Origin: Acanthamoeba castellanii str. Neff
Lineage: Eukaryota; Discosea; Longamoebia; Acanthamoebidae
Assembly (NCBI RefSeq): GCF_000313135.1
Contig: NW_004457538.1
Span: forward strand, 303,135-367,134
Reading direction: 5' to 3'
Length of the DNA stretch: 64,000 nucleotides
Positions 14,125-25,056 of this stretch are shown here, piece by piece. Within the stretch, counting starts at the first letter, position 1, and every line of letters starts with the position of its first letter. Below the pieces are notes generated by a model. It was not told the origin of the DNA, searched no databases, and was given only the letters and a program-made list of their open reading frames with translations. Made by a program: the position numbers and the translations under genes.

Positions 14125-15635
14125 CAGTGGTCGGCAGCTGTCTCCACGTTCTGATCGCGGTACATGCGCACACAGAAATCGCCCCAGCACTCCATGACCT
14201 GCTGGCCTGGTGGTGGGTGGTGTATGGAGGGTGGTGTAGGGTGGGCGGTGTATGGTGGTGTAAGGTGGTTGTTACGTTGCCCGTTCCACCCGCCGTCACA
14301 ACCGCTCACCGGATCGGGGGCGGGGAGGAGGAGGGTGCTTACTTACCCTCCGGCACGCACTTGTCGATGTCTCCGCCATTGGCCTCCACGCACGAGTGGA
14401 AGCTGCCGTAGGGGCTGGCGCACACGCGAGGAATGAAGCACGCCATACCTTCCTCCATCCTAGCATGGCACAACACAACACACACACACACACACACAGG
14501 TCGTCAGAGACTTGCGGGGCTGTGGCACGCGCGCCTCTATTGGAAAACAACCAACCGGCCAGCCACAAAGAGGAGGCGGAGGAGAGGGAGGAGTACCTGG
14601 CCTCTTCGCCCTTGTCAGGCTGATCACACTCTTGGACGACCTGCTTCTCCTGTGGAGTGAGTGGCAGCGGTGCGTCTTCCGACGCCTTTTCGAGGTCTTT
14701 CAGCACGTCTGTGGTACATCATCGTAAATATTTAGATACACACAAAGAAAGATTGTTTCGCAAAGTGAGTGAAGGGAGGAGGAAGACTCCCTGCTCCCTG
14801 CGCCAAGCGCGTCTCTTGCAGCGGGGGTGCGCGGATAATAACAGAGAAAGTGGTCACGGGGTGTGGTGGCTGGTGGTGGCTGGTGGTAATAAGGCACCTT
14901 CGAAGATGGGCATGCACTTCGCCTGGACCGCGCTCGGGTTGCCGGCCGTTCTCAGGCACCTGCGAACGGAGCAAAAGCAGCGGGCAGGCGAGCGGGGGTG
15001 AGAAGAAAGGAGCAGACCCTCGCCCTGGCCCTGGGTTGGAAGAAGAAGAAAGAAGAAGAAGAACGAAGAAGAACGAAGAAGAACGAACAACAACAACGAC
15101 GACGACGACGACAGAAGAAGAAGAGGAAGAAGAAGGAAAGAAGAAGAACGAAGAAGAAGAAGAAGAAGGAAGAAGAAGAAGAAGAAGAACCATCCTCGGG
15201 CGAGGAGGCAAGGGCAGGACAGGACAGGAGAGGTGGTGCGTGCGTACGTGGTGAACTGCTCCGCTCGCGCGGGGTTGACCACAGATTCCATGCAGAGAAG
15301 CGAGCGCAACCGGTAAGGCTCACACTTGCTGCACGCCCCACGGGCCAACGCCACGCGCAGAGGTGAGAAGAGGGGAGAGGGGAGAGGGGAGGAGAGGGAC
15401 GGGGAGAGGAGGAGGAGGAGGAGGAGCCTCACCCGTCGTCGTGAGGGTTCTTGTACTCACATTCGGCCAGTGCCACGAGATCGGCCTCACAGGACATGGC
15501 AGCGTAGGTGGCCTTGTCCTGGCGGGTGGTGGGCGGTGTCGTGAGTATCATCGAGGGGAGAGGCGTGTGCCAGTGCGTGCCGGTGTGTGTGTCGTGTGTC
15601 CGGCGGACAGGGGCAGCGCGCGATTTGGGCGGCAT
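14125..15635 (-). CDS. Tandem twin-CX9C (CHCH) protein, likely mitochondrial intermembrane space
   Basis: Four CX9C motifs can be read across phased exons. The first pair is CEADLVALAEC (15490 down) and CEPYRLRSLLC (about 15310 down); the second pair is CASPYGSFHSC (about 14420) and CVPEGQQVMEC (spliced, about 14355/14200). Between them lie CLRTAGNPSAVQAKC (about 14950) and the charged linker DVLKDLEKASEDAPLPLTPQ (about 14700). Stop is the TGA complement 14125-14127. Twin-CX9C proteins are oxidised by MIA40 and serve in respiratory-chain assembly or intermembrane-space structure; which one this is cannot be told. The start is uncertain: ATG 15497 (MSCEADL) lies inside the first clear exon, while an upstream ATG at 15635 (MPPKSRAAP) would need a weak donor. 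Introns contain a large GAA array. Confidence 0.68.
15041..15191. repeat. GAA/GAAGAACGAAGAA-rich purine tract
   Basis: About 150 bases of almost pure GAA, GAACGA and GACGAC units in an intron of the twin-CX9C gene. On the minus strand it is a long TTC polypyrimidine run, which opens spurious Ser/Phe-rich frames. Confidence 0.9.
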
Positions 15636-15960
15636 GCAGCCTGCGCCCGCAAGCCCGCACCGCCGCACAGAATGCGACGGCCGGGGGGGGGGGAAGGGAC
15701 ACCACTACAAGTAGTGGTTTGCTCTGGGAAGGAAATATCTAGGTAAAGCGATGCTTTTCGCTCCCCCCTCGACCATAGCCTTCCGTTGGTTGTTGTTTGT
15801 GATGATGCCGGAAGAGGGACTTGACAGTACCTTGCGAAAGGCTGCACTGAAGTAGGGTGCGATCTGTGGGTGACTGTACACCACATTGATTAAGATTGAG
15901 ATAAACACCTCATCAAAGTGATTGCTGGCAGAAACTCGTACTTCGTGACTGCAGCCCATC
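15636..15960 (-). other. Exon-like stretch at the island border
   Basis: The minus strand at 15838-15959 encodes HFDEVFISILINVVYSHPQI and then APYFSAAFRK, followed by a plausible GTACTG donor. It is open and has exon-like composition but no recognised family. It could be a lost or upstream exon of the twin-CX9C gene, or the edge of the AT-rich island. I assign no function. Confidence 0.25.
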
Positions 15961-17279
15961 TGATATGTGCGCCAGTCAGATTACGCGCTCGAGCCGACGA
16001 ATCGCCCGAGCTCAGCCAACTGGTCCAAGACATTGCTCAAGTAGAGAAATAAGTTTTGTTCTCTCTTTATTTTCTGCACAGAAATATTTTCTCTGATAAT
16101 TTTAATTCAAATGAGTTGTGCTTTTGGAGCTACACACCAGCAAAGGAGAGCAAAGTAGTCAGCATTATCTGCCACTTTCATGCAATGCTGCTATGCTGAA
16201 GAGTGTGAGCAAGGTGAACAAAGGACGCTACAGTGCAAGTAGGGCCATATTCTGTTAGATCTGCTAACTTTTTGCAATATCACCATTTTGTATGAATCAA
16301 TGTTACCAAATTCATGAGTGTTGTCTGGATCAAGGTGCTCATCCTTGTGGAGGTAGTGCATGAGGCCAGATCAATGTTGCAAGGGACATGAGATTGATTA
16401 CTGTGGCTGGCCAATAATTGCTCTCTCTCTGCCCATGTTGCAAATTCACCACATTCCTTGTATCCCCCCAAGCTGCTGCTGGTGTTTGACCTGCCAAGCT
16501 TGCAGACATCTGGATGGGTCACACCACTCACTGGAACCACACCAACATCACCACTCAATCTAGTCTATAACTTGTGGTCATTTGAAATGAGAGGTCACAA
16601 ATGACGGTGGAATTTTTGTTGTGCTAAAATTGTGTGAGATTTGACATTTTTGATTTATAGGGCAGTTTGGAAGATTTGGATCTGCACATGTGATTTTGAC
16701 ATGCTAGACTGCTGCATATAAGTGATATTGAGAGACTTGAGATGAAAATGATTTTTTTAAAACTTGGAATTTGTGGAGTTAAAAGTGATTTTAGCAGTGT
16801 GAAATGGAGTCAGCACAAATGTGAAGAATGAAGTTCTGTCTGTGAGTGCAACTGACTGAATATGGTGTGAGGTTGTACATGAACTGGAAGTGAGGGCACC
16901 ATGTTGGCCACTGATTATGGAATTGATGGAGGGGGTGAAAGCAAAAGCAAGGTGCATTTTGAGGTTGTTCCAAGTAGCACTGACACAAAACAAGGTAGAG
17001 TCAGATTTTACTTTGCGCCAACACGTCTGTGATAAACAAAGAAATGGTAGTTTGAATGTGTAGACATCATGTATGTACATGATAGAGTAAGCATCCAGTT
17101 TTACAGTTTTTGTTGTAGTGTATGTGTATGTGATACAACTTTTGGGATGGGTTGGAGTGAGCACTTGTCATGGAGGTTCAAAAGGTACATCAAGAGGTTC
17201 ACCCAGTCAGCCCAACATGCCATACGTGGGGCGCTGTAACAAACCGCAGGTGCTGTGTGCAATATGCAACACCAACAAC

Positions 17280-18260
17280 TTACTTCCTTCTTTTTCCCTC
17301 CTTGAGTGGCTCATGATCAGGCAGTTCTTCAGTGCAGGTTGGGCTAAGGTGACTGGAGTCTTCATCCAGATCAGGCCAGTCTTTCCACATGCTAAGAAGC
17401 TGTGACCAGAGCACAGGTCTCATCTGGTTGTTGAGATCCAGTGCAACATCTGCACACATGAGGGAATTGTAGGAGAAAGAGGTGGGTGGGTCAGCAGTCA
17501 AGTGGTAGGACCCATCCATTGCTTCATCCAGCCAGTCTAGGAAGATGCATGCACAGGTAGTGCAACTGACCACACCAAGCCACACAGCTCCTTTCTCACC
17601 CACAATTGCCACAATGGCTCCATCATCTGGCTTCACTGATGTCAGCTCAAGTGTAGCACTTCCAGTGAGACTGATGGAAGCATTGATGGGCTGATCCAAT
17701 GGCTCCAGGTCAGAGAGAAGGTCATTCTGAGCATGTTTGTACCCATAAACCCAGCCAAATGGGTCACTGGTGAGCTGCTCTGGAGGTGGCCTATTGAAGA
17801 GAGAGACAAGATCCTGGTAGGATTTCTTCATGGCCTGGGCATTGTTGAGCTCAGTGAGGGCAGAGAGGGTATCCTTGAGGATGGCGGTATTGAGCTGAGC
17901 TGGGAGAAGAGGAAGGGGAGAGTCAGAGGGACAGAGGTTGAGGAAGGAATAGGGACCCATCCATGGAGAGGCAGAGGAATGGTAGTCCTTCATTAACATC
18001 TGCACATCTTCTTTGTGACAGGAGAAGTGGAAGACATGAGGCCTGGAGGTTCCCTGAACACCATGGATATAGGGATCCAGCGAGGATTTGATAGCCCAGC
18101 ACTCAAGAAGGAATATAGGCTCAGGGTGAAGGTGGGGTGCAGAATACCAGTCCTGCAGACCTTGCTTGAAAGCCTTGACAGTCATGACCCATGGATTATA
18201 CTTCATGCCAATCACAAAGGTTGAGAACATCTGGTCAATATCCTTGTGGGTGTGTCCCAC
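17280..18260 (-). pseudogene. DUF7869-like transposon-associated ORF, 5' end broken
   Basis: A 326-codon frame beginning GHTHKDIDQMFSTFVIGMK, a motif I associate with DUF7869 proteins, which are widespread, repetitive and often found in element-like genes of eukaryotes. The motif continues upstream as SITISFLPVGHTHKDID but meets an in-frame TGA nine codons before GHT, with no acceptor that would remove it. The expected N-terminal half is therefore missing or shifted. The rest is acidic/Ser-rich without catalytic motifs I can name. The frame ends in KEGKRRK. Composition is AT-richer than host genes. Likely a decayed copy; function unknown. Confidence 0.5.
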
Positions 18261-19082
18261 AGGCAGGAAGGATATGGTGATTGATCAAAACACCTTGTTT
18301 AACACCAGCCAGTGGCAGTAGGCCAGCATGTACATGAACTGGCCCTGGTGTAGGTACATCCACAATGGAGAAGTTGGCCATTTTGTTCTTGGAGATTCTG
18401 TAAGCAAGCATGAATGCCTGCCTGCAAACATGCTACTAGTGTAGTGAGGAAGCTATCTCCAATGAGCTGTGGTGTGGACATTATCTGATGATGTAAATGG
18501 TAGAGTTGATGGTGGAGTGGTTGGTTCTCCATCAATGTCCTCAGCCATTGGTGTGAAGCTGCCTGGGTCATGCCAAGATATCAGATGCAGCATGCTCATA
18601 TATGTGATACATCAAACTTGCACAGACAGAGCACAGAACAGCAGGGACTTGCAATGATCCAATTAAAGTCCAATGCCTCAACTGTTGAAAGCACTTTCAC
18701 TGCTGGCTGTGGTGTACAGCAGTCCACTGAATCCATGATCTGCTGGCTGGATGTAGCCAGCTAACCAGTATCATTGCCACACACATCCAGAATGAGGGAA
18801 CATAGTTAAATCATTGTGTATGTGATGATAAAATAGGAATTACAACTACAGGTTACATATTGTCATGATAAATAGAATTTCACTTGGTACATCAAAATTT
18901 TGATAAAGAAGGTCAAGAATTACAGGAAAAATCAAAAAGAAGTATGGGACAAACCAGGATCACCATCCAATGCTTCCATGGGTGAGCAGTTGAGAGATGT
19001 GGTGGGGTGAGAGGGTAGGATAAGAATTGAAGTTAGTCTCAACACAAACCAGTCTAGAATTTAACCAGCAGCCAATGACATC

Positions 19083-20976
19083 TTGCCCATGAAGACAGTG
19101 AAATTTCAGAGTGGGCTGTCACCATTGGTGGCCTTGAGCCTAACACTTTTTAAGAAATGTCTGCAAAAAAGCTCATTGGTTGAGTGTAGTCCTTTTAAGG
19201 CTGAACATGGTACAATGGTCATTATTCTTTTCCAACCTACACACAACAACATGAGTGACAACCTTACCCAGTCTGCAAGTGGCATTCAGTCCATGGTAAT
19301 GACCTGCCACAATGCAGCTGAGCTTGCCAAGTGGATGGTCAAGCAACTGGAGTGGAAGAAGTGGAAGGAGAGTGACCTCAAGAAGAAGAGCCTCAGTGAA
19401 CTTCAAAACATGTGCATGGTATGTCAATAGCACAGTTTGTTTAATGAAAGTAGTTTCTATTCAACAATATTGACTCTTATAATTAATTATAACCACCATT
19501 TTATATAAGTAATTTATTGTGTATGTGATATATTCTCATCAATGAAGCTCATTCTTGACTCAGCAGACCATACCTGAGACTCAAGAGCAAGAAGCTGAAA
19601 AAAATAGCACCACTGGAGCCAGCTCCACCATGGAGATGTCACAAGATTTGCTTGGAGCACCAGAGGTAAGTGTGTTTGATTTTGAATGAAATGTAGTCCT
19701 TTATAAATCTCACCAATCCTGTACTTTCTTCAGGTTGATGCAACAGCCCAAACAACATCTGCCAGCAAGGAGCAAGTAACCCTGCCAACTGCCATGGCAA
19801 CTGATGAGGAGCTGTGGAAGCTCCTGAAGGAGGTATGCTTTTCATACTGTTTGTGAAGCCAATTATGCACCACAACTGCAGGACATTCTATTGTGTACAT
19901 GTATGTGATAGAATGTTTGCTAATTCATCTCCTCCTAGCCCAGAAGAGGAGCTCTCCATGCCTCCAGAGGAGGCCCTGCTCAAGCATTATGGTGTCCTCT
20001 GTGTGGATCACATGAAGATGAACACTGCAACAATCAACATCAACCAAATGACAAAGAGTGGCACTCATCAGTTGGTGACTGCTAGAGGACACAGAGTTCT
20101 CTCAACATTGATGAATGAGATGGGCGTTCTGACAATGGAGCATCTGCTTGTTCAAGAGCTGCCTCCCTCTCAGTGCATCCTAAAAGATGGGATGCCTGAG
20201 TACTGCATCATTGTTGGCAATCATCATGTTCAGACTGCATGGTGGCTTTTCCCTGCCAAATCTGAAGAACCCATGCCAATCACGCCCCTCTATCTTCACA
20301 ATCACTCAATTTCCAATCCAATTCTGCTTCATGCCTCAAGCACATCTCAACTGAACAGCACAAGCAGATCCAAGCAGGCAACAAGTACAAGATCAGCAAG
20401 AATGGTATGCTCCCCACCAGTATTTCTTATAACTATCCCATTGTGCTGACTGTACTCTCTTCCAGCCTTCAAGGAGCTCCTCATTGCCTGCCAGAGAGGT
20501 GTTGAGTTCCTGAGCAAGGTGAGAAAGGTGGCTACATGCCTCATGGATAGGGACTTCATCCACCTCAAGAACAAGGTGGCTACTGGAGAGTGGGTATGTT
20601 CTCCTTTTGCATAGTTCTTTCATTGTAGTCAATATTCCCTGAAGTGTTCTCAACTACACTCCACTTTGTGCTACTCCACTTCAGGCCTGCTTCCATCTCA
20701 ACTTCAGCTACCACATCAATGGAGCTTCTGCACAACTGAATGAATCTGAGACCAACATCATCACAAGTGCTATCAACAGCATCCTCATTCACTCCAACCC
20801 ATCCAACATCACATCCTGGACTACAGCAGCCCAGACTGCAGCATGGCTGCATTTGCCACACAGGTACCCCCCCACACAGCACCACAATTTTCTTTATCTT
20901 CTGTTTTCTTATTTTGCAGCAACCATCACACCTCCAAAAAAACACTCCAAATCCCCTTGCCCCCTTGCAGAAGTAA
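19083..20976 (+). CDS. Unrecognised multi-exon ORF set of the AT-rich island
   Basis: Several plus-strand open pieces look like exons of one gene: 19083-about 19420 (includes HNAAELAKWMVKQLEWKKWK and SLSELQNMCM, ending at GTATGT), about 19563-19664 (Ser/Thr/Glu-rich), about 19734-19831 (EELWKLLKE, donor GTATGC), about 19938-20403 (PEEELSMPPEEALLKHYGVL, QELPPSQCILKDGMPEYCII), about 20466-20593 (FKELLIACQRGVEFLSKV) and about 20685-20860. No domain is recognised. The segment QIQAGNKYKISK before 20403 is one frame off the preceding long frame, so either a small intron or a shift lies near 20300-20350. The same exons recur at 25.1-26.07 kb. Probably an element-encoded protein; start and end are guesses. 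Confidence 0.35.
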
Positions 20977-21206
20977 TATTAATCAGTCTGTTAATAAATA
21001 TCCAATGAATCCCATCATGCATCCAGTGAATCACTGTGTGACATCCACCAGCTGCCCCACAGATGTCCAGTGGCTGTGCTTCTATAGGGGTTGACACTTG
21101 TTTGGTGCCAATAACATGCTTTTCTTAAATTTGCCTTTTTGTAGCTGCTGTTATGAACCCCAACTAAGGGTTTCTCCCAAGAAGGGTGTCAAAAACCAGT
21201 GGCTCA

Positions 21207-21863
21207 TCACTGGTAGAACCTTCCAAAGAGATGGGAAAAGAAGCTGAGGAGTCGCAATACAAGCTCAGTGGCCTTGATCTGGACTGCCCAGGCCACTGCT
21301 TCCCACCGCACCCACACCCTGTGTCGCCACGAGGGATCTTTCCAGGGCAATCTTATTAGAAACAAAAAAACCAGCCCCGCACAGAGAGGAGCACGCACCC
21401 ATCTCAAGAGAGTGAGCAAGAACAGCCTTCACACAATACTTGGCGGTGATGCTGTACGTGTTCACCGGATGGCCCAGGTCCCTGTTCAGCGCTCGCAGCA
21501 GATCACTTGCCAACACACACACCACACAACACACAACATACACGAGGGTCAGGCCACCAGCACTTCCGCCACCGCCACCTGAGGGCTGCGCAGCGAGTAC
21601 TTGGTCTTCAGCAGCAGCAGCAGCTCTGCATAGTGGTGTAGAGGAGGACAGGGTAAGCACGTGGCGTGGTGGTGCGGTGGGGTGGGGTGGCGTACGGGAG
21701 GGCACGGTGGCGAGGATGTCGTTGATCTCCTTGAACCGATCCGCGGCGTCAGACATGAGGTGCCTCTTCTCCTCCTGCGTGATCGGTCGGTCCAGCTCCT
21801 TCACGCTAATGGGGTGTCTCGCACATGAGCCCGCTTGACTCGAACAAGAGGCGCTTGTGTAGG

Positions 21864-21926
<63 letters not shown>

Positions 21927-22947
21927 AGGGGGAGACAGTACCTCTCCCAGGCTCTCGCTGTGAGCATGCAGGCAAACAATTGGTAGGAGGCATCCGGTCC
22001 GCAGAGGATGCGGGCATAGTCCTTGATCTTGGCCTCGTCGGCGTGGATGATGGCCACCCATAGGTTGCAGTAGTTGATCCGAAACTCGTCGTCGAGCTCC
22101 CGGTAGAGGCCGTGGTCCAGCAGCACCAGCTCCGGGTCGTCCGAGCTCGGGTCGTGCGGTCGCAGACGGCGGATGAGCACGTTACCTGCGCCCACCACCC
22201 GCCGCAGTATAATAGAATAGAAAAGACAAGAACAAGAACAAGAACAAGAACAAGAACAAGAACAATAACAATATATAATAATAGAATTAGTAAGCACCCC
22301 GGGGCACACGGGCATGACGGGCACGACGGAATTGGAGAAGCGAGACAGGAGGGGCGATCAACGTTGAGCCCAGCAGGGAAGGACCCTGTCCCGGCGCCGC
22401 CAGCCAGCAATCCATCCCGCACGATGGTGATGATGATGATAAAAAAATAAAATCTCCTCTTAATCAAGAGGAGGGGGGTAGTACCGGGGTGAGGGTCGCA
22501 GTGTACGAAGCCGTCGAGGAATATCTGCTTGGAGAACACCGTGGTGAGCAGCTCCGCCACCTTATGCGTGGACAGACCCATCCGCGCGATACCCTCCCTA
22601 CATGCACGTTCGTTGGAGAGAGGGCGAGATGCAATAGAAATAGGAATCGACACACACACGCCAAACAGCAAAAGGGGGCCACGTGAAAGGAAAGCAGGAG
22701 CAGGTCCTCTTGTGGGATGAGGGATGGGGGGGGGGTGGCACGACGTACTTGTCGTCCAGTTTAACGCCGTGAATAAAGTCCATCGTGAGGATCCGGCTCG
22801 TCGTTTTGTCCTGGGTATGTGGTGCGGTGTGGTGTGGTGTGCATGCGTGCAGTCCAACGGCGTTGATGTCACACACCACGCAGCACGAGTTTGGAGTCGT
22901 GAGAACGCGGCGCGTGAGACCCCGCTTACCTTTTCACTTGGGTATCC

Positions 22948-22998
<51 letters not shown>

Positions 22999-24944
22999 GA
23001 GAGAAGCACGGGAGGATTGGGGGAGGGGAGCAGGACCCAGTGGATGCGGGGGATGGTAACGTCGGGGAACTCGCGGAACAGCCTCGCTGTCTTCTCAGCA
23101 TTCTTGGCTTCGTGCGCAAAATCTTGTGTTGATGGATTCGCCGGATGGGGGGTGGAGGGGGGGAAATGAAAGAAGTTGAGAGAGATGGCAGAGACGGGGT
23201 AGGGTTGGGGGTGGCCAGGCGTACCCAGTTCGAGGGGCAGGTTCAAGCGGAACTCTCCGACCAGCCATTGAAAGTCAAAATCGGGAAATATCTGCACGTG
23301 GCCCGCACGCGCAAGTCAGCAGCGACCAGCCATCTCCCTCTCTCTCCCCTCCCTCCCTCTCCTCTCCCTCTCCTCTCCCTCTCTCCACAAGTGACGGCTG
23401 GCGGGAGTACCTTGCGCATGGCGTCGACGAGAAATGCAATCGTGGAGACGTCGCCCTCGCACCGCTCCCTCAGCTGAGGGAACTGCACCTTGACCGCCAC
23501 CTGCATGAATTGGGGAGGGGAGAGGGTGAAGCACCGGCGAGCACGGCAGCCCCCTCTGGACGTGAGCGACACGTGACGGCGCAAACCACCTCCTCCCCTT
23601 GGCGTGTGTGTGTGTGTCTGTGTGTGTGTGTGTGTGTGTGTGTCCGTGTGTGTCGCACGGATGCGCACCTCCCGGCCGTCATGAGTGCGCGCACGGTGGA
23701 CTTGAGCAAGCGAGGCTGCTGCCACAGGNNNNNNNNNNNNNNNNNNNNNTCGTTGGTGGGTGGTGGGGTGATGGTACATGATGTCGGGATGGCTGTCGAA
23801 CTCCTCGCGGAACACGCGCACAGTGTCCTCCCACGGACACGTCGGGGCCTGGCCAATGGGGAGGGGAGGGGAGCGGGCGGGGGCGGAGGGCAGTCGTCAG
23901 CGCCAATGTCCCCTCTCCCCTCCCCCGCCCGCAACGCCTGGAAGAGGGGAGGGAGAGGAGGGCGGGGGGTACGTACCTGGTTGTGTAGGGGCGTCATGGC
24001 GAACACGAACTCCTGGAGGTGGCCAAGAGAGATGGGGGGGGGAGAGAGCGCGCGCGCGCGCGAGAAAAGCGAGTGAGACCCCGCATGTGAAAGTAAGAAT
24101 ATCCTCAATAAAGGGTAGATCGCGATGATGATGGAATGGAATGGTATGGAATAGGACGGGCGTGGTGTTATTACGTAGGGGAGGATGTAGTCGAGGGAGG
24201 AGATGTGCTGTCCGGCCTTCACGTAGATGCCCTTGTTCTGCTGGAATAGCCGCAGCAGCCGATCGGCCGACCTGTTGTCGTCGTCGTTGTTGGCACACCA
24301 CAACGGGCCATTCGCGGCGGAAAGGGAGGGGGGTTCGCACCGCTCGTGCACGAGATGCAATCGCCGCTGCCGCTCCTCCCCCTCGAGTCCTCGGAGGCTC
24401 CACTTGTAGTCCAGGGCTATCACCACCGCCTGCACGGCACACGTTGCCCACTCGCGTTGGTACCACCATCCCGCGGGCCACGCGGGAAGTGTGGCGTGTG
24501 GCGCAGCGGTGACGGCCGCAGCCAAGCCGCAGCGCTCCCCAAACCACACCACAAAACAAAGGAAGAGGGGGGTACGGTGGCGGCGGCACGCGTAAATCTT
24601 GTGGCACGGTCGACGTAGGCCGGCAGCTGGACCCCATCATCATCATCATCATCATGATTGGGGCGGTGGTGCCCCCACGACCACCCGCCCACTACAGCTG
24701 CAGTCGCAGTGACGGCCAGCACCCGACCCCACCGCGCACCACCCTCCTTGGGCAAAGGAGCCGTAGCAGCAGCAGCCGTGTGCGCCGGCCTCCCAAGTAG
24801 CGGTGCGGAGCTCCGGAGACGACCGGCAGCACCAGGGGCTCCTCTAAGCAATGACAAGGACCCCCCAGCAGCAATGCCTGAGGTCAAGGCCACGCACCGT
24901 ACCCCACCAGCGCAAAGCCAGGAACTTGCCTTGGCGCGCCACAT
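21207..24944 (-). CDS. ADCK1-type ABC1/UbiB atypical kinase, mitochondrial
   Basis: ABC1 atypical kinase family, linked to mitochondrial lipid/quinone homeostasis. ATG 24944 opens a presequence-like N terminus (MWRAKASSWLCAGGVRC) with a hydrophobic stretch (VLAVTATAAVVGGW). Family signatures: YKWSLRGLEGEE (about 24400), NKGIYVKAGQHISSLDYILP (KxGQ motif, about 24220), FVFAMTPLHNQ (about 24000), PVAAASLAQVHRA (Ala-rich loop, about 23720), VKVQFPQLRERCEGD (about 23480), IFLDGFVHCDPHPG (catalytic, about 22520) and LVLLDHGLYRELDDEFRINY (metal-binding, about 22110). The C terminus includes DLLRALNRDLGHPVNTYSI (about 21490) and probably ends HLFGRFYQ at 21207. The gap 23729-23749 lies just before the Ala-rich loop. 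Long (GTGC)n repeats sit in two introns. Upstream lies a repeat insertion. Confidence 0.85.
21863..21926. repeat. (GTGC)n microsatellite
   Basis: About 15 perfect units in an intron of the ADCK1-type gene. Confidence 0.95.
22225..22265. repeat. (AAGAAC)n repeat
   Basis: Hexanucleotide array in an intron of the ADCK1-type gene. Confidence 0.9.
22949..22997. repeat. (GTGC)n microsatellite
   Basis: Second GTGC array in the same gene, in a different intron. Confidence 0.95.
23729..23749. other. Assembly gap (21 N)
   Basis: Run of N at the exon border just upstream (in gene orientation) of the Ala-rich loop of the ADCK1-type kinase. Confidence 1.
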
Positions 24945-25056
24945 GGTGTTTTCTTTGGGGTGGCCCACCACAAGGCGAGAACCAACTATTATCATTTCTC
25001 TCTTTCCTTCATTTTCATTCTTCCCTGGCGGGAAATGCATGAGTTGTTTTGAAATG
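24945..25056. promoter_or_regulatory. Upstream region of the ADCK1-type gene
   Basis: About 110 bases between the ADCK1 start codon and the repeat fragment. It contains GGCGGGAAA at 25027-25035, an E2F-like core 83 bases upstream of the ATG. Whether it is used is unknown. Confidence 0.35.

Larger units (their letters stand above)
15961..21200. mobile_element. AT-rich island, probable mobile element or insertion
   Basis: Composition changes sharply from GC-rich genes to AT-rich sequence without the usual CA/GT intron repeats, and changes back near 21.2 kb. It carries a minus-strand DUF7869-like frame (17280-18260) and plus-strand multi-exon frames (about 19083-20976). A part of it recurs as a rearranged copy at 25.06-26.07 kb, which proves it is a dispersed repeat family. 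Terminal repeats and target duplications were not found, so the ends are approximate. The 15961-17279 part is AT-rich without a recognised gene. Confidence 0.65.

Noticed and set aside
14732..15432. Ser/Phe-rich minus-strand frames
   Set aside because: Produced by the GAA/TTC purine-pyrimidine tract in an intron.
21265..22872. 535-codon minus-strand open frame
   Set aside because: It runs through several introns of the ADCK1-type gene, including GT-rich and AAGAAC repeats; only parts coincide with real exons.
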